A stretch of 32,151 bases of DNA, taken from positions 1 through 32,151 of the forward strand of contig JAJSDU010000030.1 of the NCBI GenBank assembly GCA_028577615.1, read 5' to 3'. Source of the stretch: Nitrosomonas sp. GTDB taxonomy: Bacteria > Pseudomonadota > Gammaproteobacteria > Burkholderiales > Nitrosomonadaceae. The stretch's first letter is position 1. Every line of letters starts with the position of its first letter. This document shows positions 17,634 through 25,064 of this stretch, one piece after another. A program made the position numbers and the translations under genes. The notes under the pieces are model-generated. The model did no database searches and was not told the origin of the DNA. It was given only the letters and a program-made list of their open reading frames with translations.

Positions 17634-17662
17634 ACTCTACGCTGATCAAAATAGCGGGTCAA
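17634..17662 (-). promoter_or_regulatory. sigma70-type promoter for the CBS-domain gene
   Basis: On the - strand, TTGACC (17662-17657) and TAGAGT (17639-17634) are separated by exactly 17 bases. This would give a start of transcription near 17627 and a leader of about 108 bases before the ATG at 17519. Confidence 0.45.
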
Positions 17663-17669
17663 TCATTTA

Positions 17670-17683
17670 TTGATCTATGTCAA
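17670..17683. promoter_or_regulatory. FNR/ANR-like operator
   Basis: TTGATCTATGTCAA matches the FNR-family dyad TTGAT-N4-ATCAA with a single difference (the G in GTCAA). A second half-site arrangement, GTCAAT...ATTGAT, overlaps it on the left (17659-17674). It sits just upstream of the predicted promoter of the CBS-domain gene. The spacing to that promoter (centre about -49.5) is not the classical -41.5, so mode of action is open. Confidence 0.45.
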
Positions 17684-17706
17684 AGAAAACAGAAAAAAAG
17701 TCTATC

Positions 17707-18534
17707 TTACAGCCGGTTACGTGAGTTTTTCAATTGCGCCATAACGGCGCGGGTATCCGGTCTGACGCCGCGCCAGAGATAAAATGACTCGGCTGCCTGT
17801 TCAACCAGCATGCCGATGCCGTCGGCAAGATGCGGCACGCCATGCTGAGCGGCGTACTGAAGAAAACGCGTGGGTTTATTGCTGTACATCATATCGTAGG
17901 CGAGCGCTTCGGCTGCGAAAATGCTATCCGGTAATTCGGGCAGGTCGTCACTCAGACTGGCGGCGGTGGCGTTGATCACGATGTCAAAATGCTCGCCCGC
18001 AAAATCCATGTAACCCCCTGCGTTGATCTGGCCATAAACGGCGAATTGTTGTTGTAGATCCAGCGCTTTCTGCGGCGTGCGATTGGCTATCGCAAGCATG
18101 GCCGGCTGTTGCTGCAGCAGGGGCAGAATGACGCCGCGTGATGCGCCGCCTGCTCCCATCAGCAACACGCACTTATTGGTTACGGGGAAGTTCAGATTTG
18201 CGGTGATATCCCGTATCAGTCCAGCGCCGTCGGTATTGTCGCCAAGAATCTTGTCGTTTTCGAATTTGAACGTGTTTACAGCTCGCGCAACTCTGGCCCG
18301 TTCGGTCAGTTCGTTGGCGAATTGATAGGCTTCCAGTTTGAACGGCACAGTAATGTTCATGCCTTTACCGCCCTGCTGACGGAATGTCTCAACAGTGGTT
18401 ATGAAACCGCCGGGTAGTGCAAGAATGGCTTCATAGCGTAAGTCCTGGTGTGTTTGCCGGGCGAAAGTTGCGTGAATCAGCGGCGACTTACTGTGTGCAA
18501 CTGGATTGCCGATGACGGCGTAGCGGTCTGTCAT
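17707..18534 (-). CDS. aroE: shikimate dehydrogenase (NADP+)
   Basis: A 275-residue AroE, which reduces 3-dehydroshikimate to shikimate with NADPH in the aromatic amino acid pathway. Shikimate-binding residues are visible: S16 and S18 in NPVAHSKSPLIH, the catalytic K66 in NITVPFK, and D102 in DNTDGAG. The NADP-binding loop GAGGAS lies at 127-132 and the phosphate-binding NRT at 151-153. The length is typical. It is 22 bases downstream of tonB and is probably the last gene of the ribonuclease-tonB-aroE run. Confidence 0.96.
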   Translation of the reverse strand: MTDRYAVIGNPVAHSKSPLIHATFARQTHQDLRYEAILALPGGFITTVETFRQQGGKGMNITVPFKLEAYQFANELTERARVARAVNTFKFENDKILGDNTDGAGLIRDITANLNFPVTNKCVLLMGAGGASRGVILPLLQQQPAMLAIANRTPQKALDLQQQFAVYGQINAGGYMDFAGEHFDIVINATAASLSDDLPELPDSIFAAEALAYDMMYSNKPTRFLQYAAQHGVPHLADGIGMLVEQAAESFYLWRGVRPDTRAVMAQLKNSRNRL

Positions 18535-18556
18535 AAAATGCGTGTATCTATTGAAG

Positions 18557-19468
18557 TTATTGGCTCGTCAATGTATCCGAACGTGCAAATACCCATGTCC
18601 GTGTGATATGCAGAATATCGGTATCCCGGCTGATATCCGGCGGAAAGGGCGCAAAGCCGTTTTTGCCGGCCAGTCTGACAATACGGATGGCGGCGTCATC
18701 GAGTACTTTGATGCCGGATGAACGGTTAATACCGATGGATTCCAGGCTGCCATCCGCGCGTATGCCGACGGTGAGTTGCAGATTGCCATAGAGTTTTTGC
18801 CTTTTTGCGTCTTCCGGGTAGTTCAGATTGCCTATGCGTTCAACCTTAAGGCGCCAGTCCTCGACATACCGGGCAAAACGATACTCAGTGGTACGTGCGC
18901 CGACAAACTTCCGTTTCGGGCGTTTTTGATAAGCTTCATGATCTTCGGCAATCTGAGCCTTGAGACGGGCAATATCCAGACTGCGTTGCAATAGATCCGC
19001 TGCATCGGGTATCGTGTCTTGTTTCTCGGGCTGGATCTGATCGGCATCGGTGAGTGGAATGATTTCTTCGCTCTGTAATGCAGTCATTAATTGTTGCTGT
19101 TCTTGCTCCAGTTTCTTGACTTTTTCTTCCGTGTTGAAATGAGCTATAGCCGGTTTGCTTTTGGGTATGACTGGAAACGGGGTTTTTGCCCGCCGGTTTT
19201 CATCGACATTGCCGCCGCCATCGAGATTGGATTGTGCCAGCAATTCGGTGTCAACAGGTTTGATTTCTGTTTTGCTGTTGACCAGAACGACTTCCAGCGA
19301 CGTGGCAATCCGGCTGGAGTCGGGTGCAGGAAATTCGAAAGTCACACCGAACAACACTGCAAGATGCAGGAGGGAAGACAGAGCCAGTGCGGTAAGCAAA
19401 TGATTCGTCTGCTTGCCGCTGTATGTGTCAACTGTTATAGGCGGTTGTATGTTGCTTGCGAATGACAA
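18557..19468 (-). CDS. TonB-family energy transducer
   Basis: A 303-residue protein with one N-terminal membrane helix (about residues 24-45, containing SLLHLAVLFGV), a periplasmic stretch with a charged coiled-coil region (about 110-145), and a TonB C-terminal domain (about 215-300: YPEDAKRQKLYGNLQLTVGI...ADGSLESI). TonB passes proton-motive energy to outer-membrane receptors together with ExbBD; exbBD are not in the window. The Pro/Lys-rich spacer usual in TonB is absent, so a TolA-like or specialised role is possible. The only start that gives the full anchor is a TTG at 19468 without a strong ribosome binding site; no ATG lies nearby, so the start is uncertain. It precedes aroE by 22 bases. 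Confidence 0.82.
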   Translation of the reverse strand: MSFASNIQPPITVDTYSGKQTNHLLTALALSSLLHLAVLFGVTFEFPAPDSSRIATSLEVVLVNSKTEIKPVDTELLAQSNLDGGGNVDENRRAKTPFPVIPKSKPAIAHFNTEEKVKKLEQEQQQLMTALQSEEIIPLTDADQIQPEKQDTIPDAADLLQRSLDIARLKAQIAEDHEAYQKRPKRKFVGARTTEYRFARYVEDWRLKVERIGNLNYPEDAKRQKLYGNLQLTVGIRADGSLESIGINRSSGIKVLDDAAIRIVRLAGKNGFAPFPPDISRDTDILHITRTWVFARSDTLTSQ

Positions 19469-19590
19469 GGCGATGTAATGTATTCGGATAAGTAGAAAAA
19501 ACTGTTTAATATTTTATGGCAACAGCGAATGAATTGTCATGTAAAAATAATGCGCGCTGAAGGCAATGTTTTGTCAGTTTCCAGCATCAG

Positions 19591-21447
19591 TCAGGATTCC
19601 AGTTTTTCAACAAATTTTGCACGGAGCGTGCGGTCCAGCAAATCGATATACTCGATTTCCAACCGGACATAGCTGTCCGGTTCAAGATTGGGTAATGACG
19701 GTATCCGCGTAAAGAATGGCATGTGTTCAAACTTGACAAGATTTTCCCGTATTATCTGCGCCTGGATGGTTTGAACATTTTCCTGCAGCAACCAGCGCAA
19801 GCACCAATATTGCTCCATTGCGCGCTGGAAATCGCCATAGATACCGTAAGCTAGTTCAAAGTCACGCAATGCAATCACCAGATCATCACTCTCGCGCGTG
19901 TACGGCGGTGCGTCATTGCGTATCATGGCAATCAATTGACGTTGGTTGATCATGTCCACATAACGGCGCAGCGGCGAACTTGTCCAGGCATATTGCGAAA
20001 CGCCCAGGCCCTGGTGGGGTGCGGGTGATGTGCTCATTTTGACTTTGCCGTTGCCCTGGCTGCGATATATGGCTGCAATATTGGCTTGCGCCAGTTGCTT
20101 TCCCCATTCCGCATTAGCGAAAATCATCAGCTCGGAGACGACTTTATCAATGGGCGAGCCGCGTCTGCGCTCCTTGATCGTGACATGGTCGTGCACAACT
20201 TCGAAACTGTAATCGACTTTGTTGTTGTTCGTGTCATTTGCCTTGCCGCGCAGTGCTTCCATTTTGCAGGCAAAGCGCCAGAGCAGGCGTAATTCTTCTA
20301 TAAATGGATAGCTGGCGTCAGCACTGTTGATTGTGTTTTCATTGAAATAGACCTCAAGCGTTTCATGCCGGAGATTTTCTGTGATTTTTATTTTTTCGAT
20401 GCGGCTTTCGGTATGCGTGACCGAATAATCGTCGGCAACATCGAGATACAAGGAAATCACCGGGCATATTCTGTCTTCTTCCAGCGTATAGTGTCGAATG
20501 GCATGCTCAGGCAGCATGGTGATTTTTTTGCCGGGAATATAGACGGTCGATAAACGGCTTGATGCTGTTTTGTCAAGCGATGTTCCCGCTTCAATGCCCA
20601 GAGCCGGGGCGGCAATATGAATGCCGATGCGAAAACTGCCCAGCTTCAGAGGTGTGATCGAAAATGCGTCGTCGATTTCTGTCGTCGTCGCATCATCAAT
20701 GCTGAAAGCTGAAACTTCCGCCAGCGGAAGGTCTTCCTGTTCATCGAGTGGCTGCTGCAAATCCGCGATGTCAAAATCAACGCCATCGGGAAAATATGCC
20801 CACAGGAATTGATTGAAATGATAATCATGCGATGAAGGGATGGCGCCGCATTTGTCCAGTAAAGCCGGTACGGAAAGCTTCATTTGCGCGCAGGCTTCTT
20901 CCAGCGCTTTCCATTCAATGGAATTTTTCTCCGGTCTGTAAAGCAGATTGGGAACGATGGGCTTGAACTCCTCGGGCAATATTGAATTGCAAAGCTGCTC
21001 GATGTAGCGCGACTTCAATTCAGCCTGCAGGCGTTTTTTTTCCTGACCGGCGAGCGCGGCCTTGAGTGCATCCGGCGGCGCGGCTTTATAATGCCCTTTT
21101 CCTTTTTTGTGAAAGTATATTGGTGCACTATGCAGCAGCATCAGTGTTGCCGCAGCTTCGACAGGATTTGGCGCGTGCCCGAAATATTCGGTAGCGAGCG
21201 CGGTGCTGTCAAATTCGATATCCTGTGTACAGCATTCCCAGAGAAAATCCGGATCCAGTTCGTCCGAGATCTGTTGCGCCTGATCCATGAATTCGGACAA
21301 AGCAGGTGTTTCGAAACGAATCAGAACAGCTGCGGCCTTGATTTTTGAGCGCTTTCCATGTGGCGCTTCAACCTGTAGTGAGGTGTTATTGTCAGCAAGG
21401 ATGGCGCCAACTTTGAAGCTGCCTGATTCTTCGTAAAAAACATTCAT
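19591..21447 (-). CDS. RNase II/R-family exoribonuclease (RNB domain)
   Basis: A 618-residue RNB-domain protein. The catalytic core starts around residue 245, with the acidic cluster IDDATTTEIDDAFS (250-263), where the metal-binding aspartates reside. Near the C-terminus the RNB motif SSPLRRYVDMINQRQL is present. The N-terminal ~240 residues do not resemble the cold-shock domains of standard RNase II or R, and the C-terminal S1-like domain is short (from about 545). This shorter, divergent form next to aroE is found in other betaproteobacteria. It likely degrades RNA 3' to 5'; I would not assign it as rnb or rnr. It is upstream of tonB, with 122 bases between. Confidence 0.88.
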   Translation of the reverse strand: MNVFYEESGSFKVGAILADNNTSLQVEAPHGKRSKIKAAAVLIRFETPALSEFMDQAQQISDELDPDFLWECCTQDIEFDSTALATEYFGHAPNPVEAAATLMLLHSAPIYFHKKGKGHYKAAPPDALKAALAGQEKKRLQAELKSRYIEQLCNSILPEEFKPIVPNLLYRPEKNSIEWKALEEACAQMKLSVPALLDKCGAIPSSHDYHFNQFLWAYFPDGVDFDIADLQQPLDEQEDLPLAEVSAFSIDDATTTEIDDAFSITPLKLGSFRIGIHIAAPALGIEAGTSLDKTASSRLSTVYIPGKKITMLPEHAIRHYTLEEDRICPVISLYLDVADDYSVTHTESRIEKIKITENLRHETLEVYFNENTINSADASYPFIEELRLLWRFACKMEALRGKANDTNNNKVDYSFEVVHDHVTIKERRRGSPIDKVVSELMIFANAEWGKQLAQANIAAIYRSQGNGKVKMSTSPAPHQGLGVSQYAWTSSPLRRYVDMINQRQLIAMIRNDAPPYTRESDDLVIALRDFELAYGIYGDFQRAMEQYWCLRWLLQENVQTIQAQIIRENLVKFEHMPFFTRIPSLPNLEPDSYVRLEIEYIDLLDRTLRAKFVEKLES

Positions 21448-21550
21448 AAATAAAATTGTAATACAAAATCAAATGGATAAGATCTGGATGTTGTGTGTTT
21501 GCAGCAGAATGATATCTGAATATAGTGCCGATAGGCGTGGTGAAGTTATT

Positions 21551-21579
21551 TTGCGCATACCTGGAAACTTTTCTATACT
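21551..21579 (+). promoter_or_regulatory. sigma70-type promoter for the TPR lipoprotein gene
   Basis: TTGCGC (21551-21556) and TATACT (21574-21579) are separated by 17 bases and lie about 100 bases upstream of the ATG at 21680. They would give a leader of roughly 94 bases ending in a very strong GGAGGGG ribosome binding site. Confidence 0.5.
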
Positions 21580-21679
21580 GCTAGAGCGATTATATGCGAG
21601 TGAGTGTTGTTTGAATGGAAAATAGTTCAATTCAGGTAATATCGAATTAAAAAGTTAAAATCGGGGGGGAGGGGATCAA

Positions 21680-23389
21680 ATGAGGATATATCGAGTAGGG
21701 ATAAATCTGGCCGGCGTCATTATGATCATAACGCTGCTTAGCGCATGTGCTCAGCAGAGTATCCAGACCGGCCCGGCGGGTGGGGTGTCGGCAGTGCAGC
21801 AAAAAATGTGGACGCAGCAGACTGGCGTGCCATTTTTTGAGGGCATGGGTGAATATCATCATGCCGTTTCTACGCATCATCCCGGCGCGCAGCGTTATTT
21901 CGATCAGGGATTGGTGCTGAGCTTCGCTTATAATCACGCCGAATCGGTGCGCGCATTCCGTGCCGCGCAAATGCTTGATGATACCTGCGCCATGTGCTTC
22001 TGGGGCGAGGCGCTGGCGATGGGGCCGAATATCAATGTGACCAACGATGGTAAGGTTTTCATGAGCGATGACGCCCGTATCCAGGCTTTTGCGGCAATGC
22101 AGCGTGCGATCGCGTTGAAATCGCATGCTAGCGCACGTGAGCGTGACTATATCGACGCGCTGGCGCAACGTTATGACGATGATCTATCAACCGGGCGTGA
22201 TCATCTCGATCAGGCCTATATGGAAGCCATGCGCAGCCTGTTCGCGAAATATCCCGAAGATGACGATGTGGCGGCACTGTATGCTGAGTCCATGATGAAT
22301 TTGATGCCCTGGGATTATTGGCTTGATCCGGATACGCCGAAGCCGCTTACTGCGGAAGTCATCGGGGTTCTGGAGAAGGTGCTTGAGCGCTCGCCGCGGC
22401 ATCCGTTAGCCATTCATCTGTATATTCATGCTGTAGAATCTTCATCCACCCCGGAGCGGGCTGAGCAGGCAGCGGATATTTTACTGGATCTGGTGCCTGG
22501 CGCGGGGCATCTGGTGCATATGCCATCGCATATATTCTGGCGCGTCGGTCGTTATAACGACGCCGCAATCGCGAACAGCAGGGCGATAGCAGTGGATGAA
22601 GCGTATATCGCGGCCTGTAATGCGCAAGGTTTTTATCCGGCTGCTTATTATCCGCATAATCTGCATTTTCTTTGGGCGGCATATAGTATGGAAGGACGCA
22701 GCCTGGATGCGCTGTCTATGGCGCGCAGAGTGGCTGACAGTGTTTCCAGTGCCATGGTTGCTGAATTTCCGGTGGTGGAATTTTATAAAACGATTCCAAT
22801 ACTTTCGTTGAGCGATTTTGGAAAATGGCAGGCCATTCTGGATGAGCCGCTGCCGTCCGAAGACTGGGTATTTTCCAATGCGATCTGGCGATATGCGCGC
22901 GCATTGGCGCTGATAAGGCTGAATGATTCTGATGCTGCGCGCTTGGAATATGCGGTGTTGCATTCGATCAGATCTGATGAGCGCATTCAGACGCTCGATG
23001 CGCTGGGGTATCCGGCGGATGCGATTCTGCAGATTGCCGATAAATTGATATCCGGTGAATTGTTGATGGCGGAGGGTCAAAAAAAACAGGCTGTGACCGT
23101 CTTTGAAGAAGCGGTCGCGATTCAGGATGGCTTGCCTTATACGGAGCCACCCTACTGGCATTATCCGACACGGCATACCTTGGGTAAGGCGCTGATGGAG
23201 ACGGGCGAATTTGCGCGCGCGGAGTCGGTGTATCGCGTGAATTTAAAAAATTACCCTAAAAATGGCTGGGGACTGTTTGGATTGATGAAAAGTCTTGAAG
23301 CGCAAGGGCGTCCATTCGCGGAAGAACGTGAAGCCTTTCGGCAAGCCTGGCAACGTGCTGATGTTATTTTGGCGGCATCCCGGTTTTAA
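21680..23389 (+). CDS. tetratricopeptide-repeat lipoprotein
   Basis: A 569-residue exported protein of unknown function. The signal peptide ends in a lipobox LSAC with the lipid-acceptor Cys23, so it is probably membrane-anchored. The mature chain is all-helical and rich in tetratricopeptide-like pairs. A conserved block early in it reads YFDQGLVLSFAYNHAESVRAF, followed by CAMCFWGEALAMGPN with a CxxC pair (C103, C106). Later blocks (about 235-275, 290-310, 460-560) also look like TPR units. Proteins with this CxxC-containing TPR block occur in many bacteria without an assigned role; the CxxC could bind metal or heme or form a disulfide, but no His follows, so it is not a c-type heme site. The ribosome binding site (GGAGGGG) is unusually strong. 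Confidence 0.85.
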   Translation: MRIYRVGINLAGVIMIITLLSACAQQSIQTGPAGGVSAVQQKMWTQQTGVPFFEGMGEYHHAVSTHHPGAQRYFDQGLVLSFAYNHAESVRAFRAAQMLDDTCAMCFWGEALAMGPNINVTNDGKVFMSDDARIQAFAAMQRAIALKSHASARERDYIDALAQRYDDDLSTGRDHLDQAYMEAMRSLFAKYPEDDDVAALYAESMMNLMPWDYWLDPDTPKPLTAEVIGVLEKVLERSPRHPLAIHLYIHAVESSSTPERAEQAADILLDLVPGAGHLVHMPSHIFWRVGRYNDAAIANSRAIAVDEAYIAACNAQGFYPAAYYPHNLHFLWAAYSMEGRSLDALSMARRVADSVSSAMVAEFPVVEFYKTIPILSLSDFGKWQAILDEPLPSEDWVFSNAIWRYARALALIRLNDSDAARLEYAVLHSIRSDERIQTLDALGYPADAILQIADKLISGELLMAEGQKKQAVTVFEEAVAIQDGLPYTEPPYWHYPTRHTLGKALMETGEFARAESVYRVNLKNYPKNGWGLFGLMKSLEAQGRPFAEEREAFRQAWQRADVILAASRF

Positions 23390-23466
23390 GCTGTAACAGT
23401 GTTCAACCATGATGTAAAGCAAAAACAAAATGACTTTCAAGCCAAATTATTCTAGAATTGTTTCGC

Positions 23467-23976
23467 TTATTTATCGCTATTATTCGTCTTGTAAGAGTAA
23501 TTGCCGCATTTTCTGAGTAAGGCGTGAATACTGTGTTTCAGTTCAGATTCGGGTAGTGATTGCGCCAGATAGTCAAGGCTTTCGATTCCCGACGGACTGA
23601 GTTTTTTTTGCGCTGTTTTTGCGTAAAATTCTGCCGTCTGATTTGATCTGGCGTTGTCATGACTGTTGCAATCAGGTTTCTGCAGCTTTATTTTGACGGT
23701 AGTTATTGTCCATCCCAATTGCTGAATTTTCGACAAAATTGAAGGTGAGATATGTTTGAGTTTAGTCGCTACGGATGCGTTTTCAGCCAGCAATGTCAGT
23801 GCACCCTGAGATAGCGGTCCCAGTTTGTAGTGCTTGTTGATCGAGGCGGGTATGACATCAGCTGCCGCAATTGCCTGCCGGATTTTGTTAAGTTGATTTG
23901 CCCGCGTCAATATATCGACGTGCTCTGGATTCTGCTCCAGTGTCCTAAGAAAAGATTTTATATTCAGAGAGGTCAT
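23467..23976 (-). CDS. DUF721 (DciA-like) protein
   Basis: A 169-residue protein whose N-terminal ~100 residues carry the DUF721 fold: predicted helices, LxxAxxLxxIxxxI and then NKHYKLGPLSQGALTLLAENA (residues about 47-68). DciA proteins of this family load the replicative helicase DnaB in bacteria lacking DnaC. Whether this copy does so is an inference from family membership. The C-terminal ~65 residues are polar and low in conservation. The gene is divergent from the M23 peptidase gene with only 25 bases between the start codons. DUF721 upstream of an M23 gene and secA is a common betaproteobacterial order. Confidence 0.8.
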   Translation of the reverse strand: MTSLNIKSFLRTLEQNPEHVDILTRANQLNKIRQAIAAADVIPASINKHYKLGPLSQGALTLLAENASVATKLKHISPSILSKIQQLGWTITTVKIKLQKPDCNSHDNARSNQTAEFYAKTAQKKLSPSGIESLDYLAQSLPESELKHSIHALLRKCGNYSYKTNNSDK

Positions 23977-24001
23977 GGTTTTTATACAACCGGAATAGCA
24001 T

Positions 24002-24919
24002 ATGAATATTATTCTGATTTCCAGTCAATCTGCGCAAGCGAAAAAGTTGATTCTGACCAAAGCGCATATTACATTATTTGTTATTGTATTGTTAGTTTCA
24101 GTGCTGATGCTGGCGTTGTCTCTGCATTATTTTTCATTGCAGTATGCACACCGCATCGACACGCCAATTTTAAAGACGCTGCTCGTTAACCCTCATGAGG
24201 AAAAGCATCAAAAAACACAATCGCTGTTGCAGGATGATTTGAATGTGATGGCGGTTAAACTCGGTGAAATGCAGGCGCAGCTGGTGCGTCTGGATGCCGT
24301 TGGTGCTCACCTGCTGGAATCCTCCGGGTTAGAGTTGAATGATTTTATGATGGATCAGCCGCCGGGACAGGGGGGGAGTTACACGGACTTAAATGCCGAG
24401 GCGATTTCTTTTGACGATTTTGAACGGAAACTGAGAAGGCTTTCGTTCATGCTGGATGATCGTATGGATAAGATTGAAGCGCTGGAAACACTGTTGCGCA
24501 GTGAAAAGTTGTCGAGTAGTGTTCTGCCTACGGTTATGCCTGTAGATACCGATTGGTTTTCCTCCGGATTCGGATATCGGCTCGATCCTTTTACCGGCAA
24601 ACGGGCATTTCATGAGGGCGTCGATTTTGCCGCCAAAAAAGGAACACCCATTCGTGCTGCGGCGGGTGGCGTGGTCGTTTATTCCGATAGGCATTCTCAA
24701 TATGGTAAGATGATCGAAATTGATCATGGCGATGATATGATTAGTCGTTACGCGCATGCCTCCAGACTGCATGTCGAAGTTGGGCAGGTTGTTCTGCAGG
24801 GTCAGAAGATAGCGGAGGTTGGCAGCACAGGACGTTCGACTGGACCGCATCTGCACTTTGAAATCAGACATAAGGATGTGCCACAGAATCCATCCCGGTT
24901 CCTGAAAAAGCCAGGCTGA
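24002..24919 (+). CDS. M23-family metallopeptidase, membrane-anchored (LytM type)
   Basis: A 305-residue inner-membrane-anchored peptidoglycan endopeptidase or activator. One N-terminal membrane helix (about 22-42) is followed by a coiled-coil linker (about 65-110 and 138-170) and a C-terminal M23 domain (about 187-300). Zinc ligands are intact: H204 and D208 in HEGVDFA and H285 in HLHFE, with H251 likely the general base. An intact site suggests real hydrolase activity, unlike the degenerate LytM activators EnvC and NlpD. The ATG at 24002 follows GGAA at good spacing. The promoter must lie inside the divergent DUF721 gene. secA follows after 145 bases. Confidence 0.9.
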   Translation: MNIILISSQSAQAKKLILTKAHITLFVIVLLVSVLMLALSLHYFSLQYAHRIDTPILKTLLVNPHEEKHQKTQSLLQDDLNVMAVKLGEMQAQLVRLDAVGAHLLESSGLELNDFMMDQPPGQGGSYTDLNAEAISFDDFERKLRRLSFMLDDRMDKIEALETLLRSEKLSSSVLPTVMPVDTDWFSSGFGYRLDPFTGKRAFHEGVDFAAKKGTPIRAAAGGVVVYSDRHSQYGKMIEIDHGDDMISRYAHASRLHVEVGQVVLQGQKIAEVGSTGRSTGPHLHFEIRHKDVPQNPSRFLKKPG

Positions 24920-25005
24920 AGTATTTGAATATTTCCGGAGTGCATGGCTTGGATGTTGCGGTTGCTGTAAAGGGCATCGCTAAAGATTGTCAAGATCATT
25001 TGATG

Positions 25006-25029
25006 GCGTGAGATACTTTTGTCTCGCGC
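25006..25029 (+). repeat. hairpin between the M23 gene and secA
   Basis: GCGTGAGA (25006-25013) pairs with TCTCGCGC (25022-25029) using one G-U pair and an 8-base loop. The sequence after it is TTTATATTCC, too short a T-run for a strong terminator. It lies 36 bases before the secA ATG. It may be a leaky terminator after the M23 gene or a secA leader element. Confidence 0.4.
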
Positions 25030-25064
25030 TTTATATTCCCAGATACTAAATTTTAAAGAAAGTC

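Noticed and set aside
22481-23176. 231-codon - strand frame inside the TPR lipoprotein gene
   Set aside because: Antisense shadow of a confident coding region with no recognisable domain.
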